Below, in pieces: positions 1-4,932 of a stretch of 6,690 nt of DNA. Under the pieces are notes generated by a model, which worked only from the letters and a program-made list of their open reading frames with translations, was not told where the DNA came from and ran no database searches. Made by a program: the position numbers and the translations under genes. The number at the start of each line of letters is the position of its first letter. Position 1 is the stretch's first letter. Location of the stretch: NCBI GenBank assembly GCA_027450125.1, contig DAIDKG010000509.1, forward strand, positions 1 through 6,690, in the 5' to 3' direction. The DNA is from Bordetella sp. (GTDB lineage Bacteria > Pseudomonadota > Gammaproteobacteria > Burkholderiales > Burkholderiaceae_B).

Positions 1-179
1 TCCTGCACGTTGCTGCCGCGGCCGACCGTGATGGGTTCGTTGTCGCCGCGTATTGAGACATGCGACCAGATGCTGACGTTTTCGCGCAATACGACCTGGC
101 CGATGATGTCGGCGCTGTCGGCGATATAGGCGCTGGGATCGATGTCGGGAGTCAGTGTGCCGAGTTGGTAGATGGCCAT
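1..179 (-). CDS. gamma carbonic anhydrase-like protein, N-terminal part (cut by window edge)
   Basis: The first 59 residues are visible, from the ATG at 179; the rest lies beyond the left edge. The sequence has the hexapeptide-repeat pattern of the left-handed beta-helix family that holds gamma carbonic anhydrases and their relatives (YrdA, PaaY, CaiE). After the opening IYQLGTLTPDID stretch come ADSADIIGQVVLRENVSIWS and then RGD at residues 44-46, followed by an IxVGxxxNVQ segment ending in Gln59. In the family the Arg and Asp of RGD and this Gln belong to the active-site framework, so they look intact. The metal-binding histidines would lie further on and cannot be checked. Members of this family are cytoplasmic trimers; many have no proven carbonic anhydrase activity, and some act as thioesterases (PaaY). 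The gene starts 5 bases after the stop of the AMP-binding gene, so the two are almost certainly co-transcribed and perhaps translationally coupled. Only a weak GAG-type ribosome binding site precedes it. The family is confident; the substrate is unknown. Confidence 0.9.
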   Translation of the reverse strand, partial: MAIYQLGTLTPDIDPSAYIADSADIIGQVVLRENVSIWSHVSIRGDNEPITVGRGSNVQ

Positions 180-184
180 GCGGT

Positions 185-1576
185 CTATCTCGAGATGTCT
201 GGATGTTCAATGGGGTCCGGCTGCGCGCACTCCGGCGCGAAGGTTTCCTCGGCAGGCGCGGCGCGCCATAAGTAGCCGTCGGCATCGACGCTGGCCCGCT
301 CGCCTGTGCGGCACCAGTCGCCGCTGAATCTTTCGCGCGTGGCCGCCTCGTCGCCCCAGTATCCCAGGAACAGCGCCGGGTCGGGATGGCCGTGGATGTC
401 GTAGCGGTTCAGCGCCAGTTCGCCGACCTGACCGGCGGGACATATCCGGCCTTGCTCGTCGAGCACCGCCATTTGGTGGCCGGGGTAGGGCCGGCCCATG
501 CTGCCGGGCCGGGAGGGCCAGCGCGTGTTGCTGTCTCCAGCCACGCAGTTCATCTCGGCCCGGCCGAACATCTCGTTGGGCGCCAGGCCCAGCACCGACT
601 CGCACCAGGCGCGCACGGCCGGATCCCCATCGGCACCGGCACTCACGACGGCGCGTAGCGCCAGTTTGCGGTGTCCGTCCGGACCGGATGCGCCATGGCT
701 TTGCATCATGCTCCGCAGTTCGGCCATGCACAAGCGCGTGTGGGTGACGTGATAGCGCTGCAACAGGTCGAAGGCGCGCTCTGCCGAGAAGGCGCCGGGT
801 GTGGCGACGATGGGGTGGCCGAAATAGAGCGTGGGCAGCAGGGCATCCATCAGGCCTTCGGCTCGCGCCCAGTCGGCCGGCGACCAGAGTACGTCCCCGG
901 GTTTGGAGAACCAGTTCTGCGAGGCGACGAAGCCGGGCAGGCATCCTATCAGCGCGCTGTGGGGTAGCAGCACGCCCTTGGCGGCGCGCGCGTTTTCGGG
1001 AGAGTAGAGCAGGATGGCCGGGTCGCTGGCACGGGTGGCCACGGGCTTGAAGGTGGCGGGCTGGCGCGCCATCAGGCTGCGCCAGGGCAGGATGCGCTCG
1101 TTGGCCAGATCGACGCCGATGATCTGCTGCAACTGCGGGCAGTGGTCTGCGGCGACGAGCAGGGCAGGGCTGGACGTGGGATCGATCACCGCCACCTGGG
1201 CGCCGGAATCCCGCAGGCGGTATTCCATGGCGTCGAAGTCCAACTGGGTGGACAAGGGCAGGGACACTGCGCCCACCGTATAAATGGCCAGGTAAGCCAC
1301 CACGGTTTCGGGCCGCTGACCCATGGCCACGGCCACGCGATCGCCCGGGCTTATGCCCAGTTTGACGAATCCGTTGGCCAGCTGGTTGACGGCTTCGGCC
1401 AGGCGGCCATAGGTCCAGACTTCGCGCTGGCCGTTCTCGTCTTCATAGAAAATGGCGATGCTGCGGGCGTGTGCGGGGCCGGCGGCCCATTGATGGCAGC
1501 ACGATTGCGCAATGTTGAATTGAGCGGGAACCAGCCAGCGGAAGGTTTGGTGGAGCGCCTGGTATTGGTCGTTCAT
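185..1576 (-). CDS. degenerate AMP-binding (acyl-CoA synthetase family) protein, lacks C-terminal lid
   Basis: 463 residues from the ATG at 1576. A GTG at 1600 would add 8 residues, but the ATG fits the family opening (YxxLxxxFRWxVPxxFNIAxxCC). The whole large N-terminal domain of medium-chain acyl-CoA synthetase-like enzymes is recognisable: WTYGRLAEAVNQLANGF (54-70), GDRVAV (78-83), the P-loop region (191-201), WSPADW (231-236), FGRAEMN (337-343), RPGSMGRPYPGH (356-367) and FLGYW (403-407). The usual catalytic motifs are altered. The P-loop expected as YTSGTTGxPKG reads YSPENARAAKG, keeping only Tyr, one Ser and the final Lys-Gly. WAWxGG reads WARAEG, YGQTE reads FGRAE, and TGD reads TGE (424-426). 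The chain ends soon after DGYLW, where the hinge and the roughly 100-residue C-terminal domain with the catalytic lysine should follow. The frame is open with normal codon use, so it is probably expressed, but it is likely a pseudoenzyme or has changed function. It is the first gene of a unit with the gamma carbonic anhydrase-like gene. Confidence 0.85.
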   Translation of the reverse strand: MNDQYQALHQTFRWLVPAQFNIAQSCCHQWAAGPAHARSIAIFYEDENGQREVWTYGRLAEAVNQLANGFVKLGISPGDRVAVAMGQRPETVVAYLAIYTVGAVSLPLSTQLDFDAMEYRLRDSGAQVAVIDPTSSPALLVAADHCPQLQQIIGVDLANERILPWRSLMARQPATFKPVATRASDPAILLYSPENARAAKGVLLPHSALIGCLPGFVASQNWFSKPGDVLWSPADWARAEGLMDALLPTLYFGHPIVATPGAFSAERAFDLLQRYHVTHTRLCMAELRSMMQSHGASGPDGHRKLALRAVVSAGADGDPAVRAWCESVLGLAPNEMFGRAEMNCVAGDSNTRWPSRPGSMGRPYPGHQMAVLDEQGRICPAGQVGELALNRYDIHGHPDPALFLGYWGDEAATRERFSGDWCRTGERASVDADGYLWRAAPAEETFAPECAQPDPIEHPDISR

Positions 1577-1769
1577 GGCCCTGGGGTGTGTAGCGCACAC
1601 GGCTGCGGGAACCGGCCCGATTATCGCGGCGGGGTGCCGGGCAGATCAGATGTCAAGCATGACCTAGCGGGGCCGGGACTGCAATATGTTCCATGCTGCT
1701 ATTAGGGACATACAAGGGTTATCACGAAGAAAAAACCTTGCATCGACTGCTCGGGGATGTTCCGGCGAT
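1577..1769. other. intergenic region upstream of the AMP-binding gene
   Basis: This roughly 190-base gap separates the terminator of the small gene from the start of the AMP-binding gene, so it should hold the promoter of the AMP-binding / carbonic anhydrase unit. I find no convincing sigma-70 pair. On the minus strand a perfect TTGACA (1656-1651) and a GATAAT (1625-1620) are both present but 25 bp apart, too far for a standard promoter. A weak imperfect hairpin lies at about 1712-1741. No open frame here shows coding character. Confidence 0.5.
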
Positions 1770-1796
1770 AAAAAAACCCGCCATGCAGGCGGGTTT
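1770..1796 (-). terminator. intrinsic terminator of the 68-residue gene
   Basis: Perfect 9-bp stem AAACCCGCC / GGCGGGTTT (1774-1782 with 1788-1796) around a 5-base loop. Read on the minus strand it runs straight into seven T residues (complement of A1770-A1776). On the plus strand there is no T-tract, so it works for minus-strand transcripts, ending the small gene and insulating the AMP-binding unit downstream. Confidence 0.9.
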
Positions 1797-1800
1797 GAAA

Positions 1801-1817
1801 GGGGCTGTAGCAGCCCC
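1801..1817 (-). terminator. accessory hairpin preceding the terminator
   Basis: A perfect 7-bp stem GGGGCTG / CAGCCCC with a 3-base loop lies between the stop codon of the small gene and the T-tailed terminator. It lacks its own T-run, so it is more likely a 3'-end stabiliser or a helper to the adjoining terminator than a stand-alone terminator. Seen directly in the sequence; its role is inferred. Confidence 0.5.
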
Positions 1818-1837
1818 CAAGGGGAAAGATTGCAGTA

Positions 1838-2044
1838 TTACGCGCCGGCGCGGGCCATCTCGGCGCGGCCGGACGTGCGGCGCAGCGACTGCATCAGCTT
1901 GCCGGCCCATGCCAGAAGCGCACGCAGCGGATGCGGGCGGAATTGTTCTTCGATCGCCATCAGCACCAGTTGGCGCTCGAGTTCGTCGGACAGATGATCC
2001 AGGTCGTCGGCCAGACGATCGTTCGAGAAAATGTAGGAGGGCAT
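1838..2044 (-). CDS. small hypothetical protein, 68 residues
   Basis: I do not recognise the family. The protein starts MPSYIFSNDRLADDLDHLSD and has an acidic, probably helical first third (DRLADDLDHLSDELERQLVLMAIEEQF, residues 9-35), a short hydrophobic stretch (PLRALLAWAGKLMQSL, 39-54) and a basic tail (RRTSGRAEMARAGA). There are no cysteines, no signal peptide and no full-length membrane span, so it is probably cytoplasmic, possibly an amphipathic helical protein. The gene is very likely real: a GGAG ribosome binding site (2056-2053) sits 8 bases before the ATG, a good sigma-70 promoter lies upstream, a strong terminator follows, and codons are those of a well-adapted high-GC gene (CTG, GCC and CGC preferred). 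It is a single-gene transcription unit. Its promoter contains two identical palindromes, so its expression is probably controlled by a dedicated regulator. An overlapping plus-strand frame here lacks all these signals. Confidence 0.8.
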   Translation of the reverse strand: MPSYIFSNDRLADDLDHLSDELERQLVLMAIEEQFRPHPLRALLAWAGKLMQSLRRTSGRAEMARAGA

Positions 2045-2067
2045 TGCGGTAACTCCAGAAAGCGTGC

Positions 2068-2090
2068 GAACCGTTTTTGCTTCCCGGTTC
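2068..2090 (-). promoter_or_regulatory. small hairpin in the leader of the 68-residue gene
   Basis: GAACCG (2068-2073) and CGGTTC (2085-2090) form a 6-bp inverted repeat with an 11-base loop in the predicted untranslated leader, between the predicted transcription start (about 2100) and the ribosome binding site. It could be a leader hairpin or a protein site; it may also be chance. Confidence 0.3.
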
Positions 2091-2093
2091 TTA

Positions 2094-2124
2094 CAGGGTT
2101 AACCCTATTTTAGGGTTAACCCTG
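2094..2124 (-). promoter_or_regulatory. twin perfect palindromes, candidate operator
   Basis: Two identical 12-bp perfect palindromes AGGGTTAACCCT occur at 2095-2106 and 2112-2123, with centres 17 bp apart. With their flanks they form one larger inverted repeat with 14-base arms and a TTT centre. One copy fills the spacer of the predicted promoter and the other covers the predicted transcription start, which is the layout of a repressor operator. I cannot name the regulator with confidence. Confidence 0.75.
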
Positions 2125-2135
2125 GATCATTGCAA
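2107..2135 (-). promoter_or_regulatory. sigma-70 promoter of the 68-residue gene
   Basis: On the minus strand TTGCAA (2135-2130) and TAAAAT (2112-2107) are separated by exactly 17 bp. These are close to the TTGACA and TATAAT consensus. Transcription would start near 2100, giving a leader of about 55 bases. The spacer contains one operator palindrome. Not tested; based on match and spacing. Confidence 0.65.
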
Positions 2136-2154
2136 GCCCGGCGTTTCCGAAAAA

Positions 2155-3636
2155 CTACACGTCCCGATAGCTGCTGGCCACCAGCTCGAAACCGAACAGT
2201 CGGCAGTCCAGCGCTCCATTGTGGATGGGAATGCGGCGTTGCGGCTTCAGGCGCAACTGCTGGGGCAGCGTCATGTCGCTGCTGATGGCATGCAGGTGCC
2301 AGCCAGCATAGTGCTTCTTCAGGTTGGAGGCCCAGTCGCGCCAAAGGCCTTCGTCGATCTGGTCCATCCGGTCGCCGTAAGGCGGGTTGGTCACGATCCA
2401 GCCCGGCGCGCAGGGCGGCAGCAGGGTGCGGGCATCGCCCACCTCGAAATGGATGGTGTCCGGCGTGAGCCAGGCGCGTCCGGCGTTGGCCTGCGCGTGC
2501 TCGACGGCCTGGGGATCGAGGTCGTAGCCCATGAGGGGAGTGTCCAGCCGGGTGCGGATGCGGGCACGGGCGTCTTCCTTCAGATCGCGCCAATGGCGTT
2601 TGTCGAAGCCGCGCAGGCGTTCGAATCCGAAGGGGCGCCAGATGCCCGCCGGTACGCCCAGGGCGATGCCGGCAGCTTCGATGAGGATGGTGCCGCTGCC
2701 GCAGAAAGGGTCGAGCAGTGGCGCGGCCGGATCCCAGCCGGCCAGGGCCAGCAGGCCGGCGGCCAGGTTTTCGCGCATGGGCGCCTCGCCCTTGTCCAGG
2801 CGCCAGCCGCGTTTGAAAAGCGATTCGCCGGAGGTGTCCAGGTAGAGGGTGGCAAGGGTGCCGTGAATGAACAGGTGCACGCGCGCGTCCGGACGCACGG
2901 TGTCGATGTCGGGCCGGGCGCCTTCGCGGTCGCGCAGGCGGTCGCAGATGCCGTCCTTGGCGCGCAGATTGCAATATTGCAGGCTGCGCACGGGGCTCTT
3001 GATGGCGGAGGTGTCCACGCGCAGGGTCTGTTCGGCGCCAAACCAGCGCTCCCAGGGCACGCCGTAGGCCAGGTCGAGGATGTCGTCCTCATGGCCGATT
3101 TCCTCCTGGGCGACCTGGGCGAGGATGCGCGTGGCCAGACGCGAATACAGATTGGCGCGCTGAATGCCGCTCCAGTCGGCGGTGAAGCTGCAGCCGGCGC
3201 GGCCGGGCCGCGCATCTCCGAAACCCAGGGCCTGCATCTCGGCGGCCAGGGCGTCCTCCAGTCCCTGGGGGCATGGGGCGAAGACGTTGAAGACTTCGGC
3301 CTGCTTGGCGCTCAGGGGGCGCCTGCGTTTCTCGATGCGGGGTTCGTCGATGAACTCGATGGTGTCTTCGTCGCCATCGCCGAGCTCCTCGAAGGCGTTG
3401 ACGTTGCCGGCTTCGTGGTCGGGTTCAGGGGGGGCCGCGGCGTAGCCGCGTCCATGGGCTGCCTCCTGGACGCGCTGTGCTTTGTCGCGAACGCGCTCGG
3501 CCTGCACGGCGTTTTTTGCGCGGGCGCCGCTGCGCTTGCGGCGAGAGCCTGCAGGCCCCGGGCCTTCGTCTTGGGCGGGGCGGCTGTTGTGGGTCAGGGT
3601 CAGCGTCTTGCGCGGACGGTCGGCGTCGTCGGACAT
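2155..3636 (-). CDS. rlmL: THUMP-domain class I SAM-dependent rRNA methyltransferase (RlmL-type)
   Basis: 493 residues. Residues about 115-300 match the N-terminal part of RlmL (FNVFAPCPQGLEDALAAEM, then YSRLATRIL and the THUMP region to about 265). The catalytic Rossmann domain carries motif I DPFCGSGT (309-316) and motif IV NPPYG (417-421). E. coli RlmL/K is a 702-residue fusion in which the RlmL half makes m2G2445 in 23S rRNA and the RlmK half makes m7G2069. Here only the RlmL half is present, so the expected reaction is N2-methylation of a 23S rRNA guanine by analogy; the exact target is inferred. The first 110 residues are a charged, Ala/Arg/Glu-rich, probably disordered extension that could bind RNA. 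The ATG at 3636 has no clear Shine-Dalgarno sequence. The next in-frame ATG is inside the domain (residue 134), so 3636 is kept. It follows hemJ by 25 bases and was probably co-transcribed with it. No strong terminator follows. Confidence 0.9.
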   Translation of the reverse strand: MSDDADRPRKTLTLTHNSRPAQDEGPGPAGSRRKRSGARAKNAVQAERVRDKAQRVQEAAHGRGYAAAPPEPDHEAGNVNAFEELGDGDEDTIEFIDEPRIEKRRRPLSAKQAEVFNVFAPCPQGLEDALAAEMQALGFGDARPGRAGCSFTADWSGIQRANLYSRLATRILAQVAQEEIGHEDDILDLAYGVPWERWFGAEQTLRVDTSAIKSPVRSLQYCNLRAKDGICDRLRDREGARPDIDTVRPDARVHLFIHGTLATLYLDTSGESLFKRGWRLDKGEAPMRENLAAGLLALAGWDPAAPLLDPFCGSGTILIEAAGIALGVPAGIWRPFGFERLRGFDKRHWRDLKEDARARIRTRLDTPLMGYDLDPQAVEHAQANAGRAWLTPDTIHFEVGDARTLLPPCAPGWIVTNPPYGDRMDQIDEGLWRDWASNLKKHYAGWHLHAISSDMTLPQQLRLKPQRRIPIHNGALDCRLFGFELVASSYRDV

Positions 3637-3661
3637 GAAGGCGGGAAGAGCCGAGGCGGCT

Positions 3662-4090
3662 TCAGAAAGGTTTGACGACGACCAGCACCACCACGATGAG
3701 CAGCAGCACGACCGGAATCTCGTTGAACCATCGGTAAAAGGTATGCGAGCGGGTGTTGCGGCCCTGCTCGAACTTGCGCAGCATGACGCCGCAGGCGTGA
3801 TGGTAGCCGATGACCAGCACCACCATCAGCAGCTTGGCGTGCATCCAGCCGTTGCCCGGCCCCATGCCGATGCCGTATCCCAGGAACAGCCACAAGCCCA
3901 GCAGGACGGCGGGAAAGGCCAGGATGGTGGTGAAACGGTACAGGCGGCGCGCCATGCCCAGCAGGCAGGCCTGCACGCCAGGGTCGGTCTGTTGCGCCAG
4001 GTTGACGTAGATGCGGGGCAGGTAGAACAGGCCGGCGAACCACGAGGCGATGAAGACGATGTGCAAGGCCTTGACCCAGAGCATAAGCAT
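3662..4090 (-). CDS. hemJ: HemJ, protoporphyrinogen IX oxidase
   Basis: 142 residues, the usual length of the family. HemJ oxidises protoporphyrinogen IX to protoporphyrin IX, the penultimate step of haem synthesis, in the inner membrane of many Gram-negative bacteria that lack HemG or HemY. Seen in the sequence: the opening LWVKALHIVFIASWFAGLFYLPR (residues 4-26, with conserved His10), a second hydrophobic segment at about 54-74, a third with WMHAKLLMV and YHH (82-98), then RSHTFYRWFNE (114-124) and a C-terminal span ending VVVKPF. This gives four predicted membrane helices. The start was chosen at the ATG at 4090 because a perfect GGAGGT lies 7 bases before it. A GTG at 4099 would overlap that ribosome binding site. 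A second ATG two codons further on is possible. hemJ is divergent from gntR and leads the unit with the RlmL-type gene. Confidence 0.94.
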   Translation of the reverse strand: MLMLWVKALHIVFIASWFAGLFYLPRIYVNLAQQTDPGVQACLLGMARRLYRFTTILAFPAVLLGLWLFLGYGIGMGPGNGWMHAKLLMVVLVIGYHHACGVMLRKFEQGRNTRSHTFYRWFNEIPVVLLLIVVVLVVVKPF

Positions 4091-4097
4091 GACGCGC

Positions 4098-4103
4098 ACC
4101 TCC
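4098..4103 (-). promoter_or_regulatory. ribosome binding site of hemJ
   Basis: GGAGGT on the minus strand, 7 bases before the ATG at 4090. It decides the start: the upstream in-frame GTG at 4099 lies within it and cannot be the initiator. Confidence 0.88.
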
Positions 4104-4120
4104 GTAATTGGATTTGCGCA

Positions 4121-4149
4121 ATTGTAGGCGGATTGGTTTTTGGAAAAAT
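4121..4149 (-). promoter_or_regulatory. candidate hemJ promoter
   Basis: A good -10 element TACAAT (4126-4121) lies 30 bases before the hemJ start codon. The -35 position at 17-bp spacing (4149-4144) reads ATTTTT, which is poor. If used, transcription starts at about 4114. The -35 region touches the first GntR-type palindrome, so hemJ might share regulation or need an activator. Tentative. Confidence 0.4.
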
Positions 4150-4159
4150 CGTCGACGAT
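4148..4159. promoter_or_regulatory. GntR/FCD-type operator, site 1
   Basis: Perfect 12-bp palindrome ATCGTCGACGAT. It fits the TNGTNNACNA pattern typical of sites bound by FCD-subfamily GntR regulators (general knowledge of the family). It lies between the candidate hemJ and gntR -35 elements. The same core recurs at 4211-4220, which supports a real operator pair for the adjacent GntR protein. Confidence 0.7.
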
Positions 4160-4160
4160 A

Positions 4161-4189
4161 TTGCTGTAAAATTCGCATTGATCTATTGT
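4161..4189 (+). promoter_or_regulatory. candidate gntR-acnD promoter
   Basis: TTGCTG (4161-4166) and TATTGT (4184-4189) are spaced by 17 bp, directly beside operator site 1. Transcription would start near 4196, about 26 bases before the gntR ATG. The match is moderate and the region is AT-rich, so other placements are possible. Confidence 0.35.
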
Positions 4190-4210
4190 TTTTTCATAAA
4201 AAACATAAAA

Positions 4211-4220
4211 TCGTCGACAA
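4211..4220 (+). promoter_or_regulatory. GntR/FCD-type operator, site 2, at the gntR start
   Basis: TCGTCGACAA repeats the core of site 1, with a centre 62 bp away (about six helical turns). It ends one base before the gntR ATG at 4222, occupying the position where a Shine-Dalgarno sequence would be. A repressor bound here would block the very start of the gene. Confidence 0.62.
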
Positions 4221-4221
4221 A

Positions 4222-4932
4222 ATGAGCACGGTGCTGAAATTGCCGGTTCCGCCGGCGCCCGAAGGCGAGACGCTGTCGGACCACGCGTTCCGGCAGATAC
4301 AGTCAGCCATCGTCAAGGGCGAGCTTCCGCCGGGCAGCCGCATCTCCGAGCCTGAACTGGTGCGCGCCTACGGCATCAGCCGTGGACCGCTGCGCGAGGC
4401 GCTGCACAGGCTGGAAGGCCAGCGGCTGCTGGTGCGCGTGCCGCATGCGGGCGTGCGGGTGGTGGCGCTCAGCCGCCAGGAGCTCAACGAGCTCTACCAG
4501 ATCCGCGAGTCGCTCGAAGGCATGGCCTGCCGGCTTGCGGCGCAGAACATGGCGCCGCAAGCCATCGACGAATTGCGCCAGGTGCTGCTGGCGCATGAGC
4601 GCGATGCGGATTTTCAGGCCGGGCGCGGCTACTATCAACAGGAGGGCGGCTACGATTTCCACTACCGCATCGTGCAGGGCAGCGGCAACCAGATGCTGTT
4701 CCGCCTGCTGTGCGAAGACCTCTATCAATTGGCTCGCATGTACCGCATCCAGTATTCGAGCACGCCCAACCGGCCGCCCCAGGTCTATGCCGAGCATCAC
4801 CGCATACTCGACGCCATCGCCGACGGCGACGGAGAGCTCGCGGCACTGCTGATGCGCCGGCATATCCGTGCGTCCTATCTCAACATCGAACGTGAAATCG
4901 CGCAGGCCGACCTGCAGCGTACCGAGGCATGA
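4222..4932 (+). CDS. GntR-family (FCD subfamily) regulator, probable methylcitrate-cycle regulator
   Basis: 236 residues. The winged helix-turn-helix spans about residues 18-82 (DHAFRQIQSAIVKGELPPGSRISEPELVRAYGISRGPLREALHRLE), the classic GntR DNA-binding domain. The rest is an all-helical FCD ligand-binding domain (about 88-225). His147, His193 and His215 align with the metal-binding histidines of the FCD family. The aspartate expected four residues before the first histidine appears to be Gly143, with Asp145 close by. The start is the ATG at 4222. An in-frame ATG at 4108 would add 38 residues unlike the family, reading through the operators and promoter. No Shine-Dalgarno sequence is visible; operator site 2 stands there instead. 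It overlaps acnD and so probably controls propionate/2-methylcitrate breakdown, with methylcitrate or a related acid as a likely effector (inference). Autoregulation is likely. The protein is known from some organisms as a GntR-type PrpR, but I leave the symbol blank because prpR is also used for an unrelated family. Confidence 0.9.
   Translation: MSTVLKLPVPPAPEGETLSDHAFRQIQSAIVKGELPPGSRISEPELVRAYGISRGPLREALHRLEGQRLLVRVPHAGVRVVALSRQELNELYQIRESLEGMACRLAAQNMAPQAIDELRQVLLAHERDADFQAGRGYYQQEGGYDFHYRIVQGSGNQMLFRLLCEDLYQLARMYRIQYSSTPNRPPQVYAEHHRILDAIADGDGELAALLMRRHIRASYLNIEREIAQADLQRTEA

Noticed and set aside
185..1576. Frameshift or assembly error as the cause of the odd motifs in the AMP-binding protein
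   Set aside because: The frame and the alignment stay in register on both sides of each altered motif, so these are substitutions. An error at the C-terminal end cannot be fully ruled out, but no other frame near 185-290 gives the missing lid sequence.
1620..1656. Promoter from TTGACA and GATAAT upstream of the AMP-binding gene
   Set aside because: Both elements match well but the spacer is 25 bp, too long for a normal sigma-70 promoter.
1142..1705. Plus-strand open frame of 187 codons
   Set aside because: Antisense to the AMP-binding gene and reaching into the intergenic region; no ribosome binding site or recognisable family.
1712..1741. Imperfect inverted repeat CAAGGGTT ... AACCTTG
   Set aside because: It has a bulge and a 12-13 base loop, with no terminator or known riboswitch features; likely chance.
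1693..2052. Plus-strand open frame across the small gene
   Set aside because: It reads through both hairpins and the small gene's antisense strand; the minus-strand gene has a promoter, ribosome binding site and terminator while this has none.
2077..3675. Long plus-strand open frame of 532 codons
   Set aside because: It lies antisense to the RlmL-type gene, whose protein has clear motifs. Its translation is low-complexity Ala/Gly/Val, typical of a high-GC shadow frame.
4108..4221. Extended gntR start at 4108
   Set aside because: It would add 38 residues that do not resemble GntR proteins and would place the promoter and both operators inside the gene.
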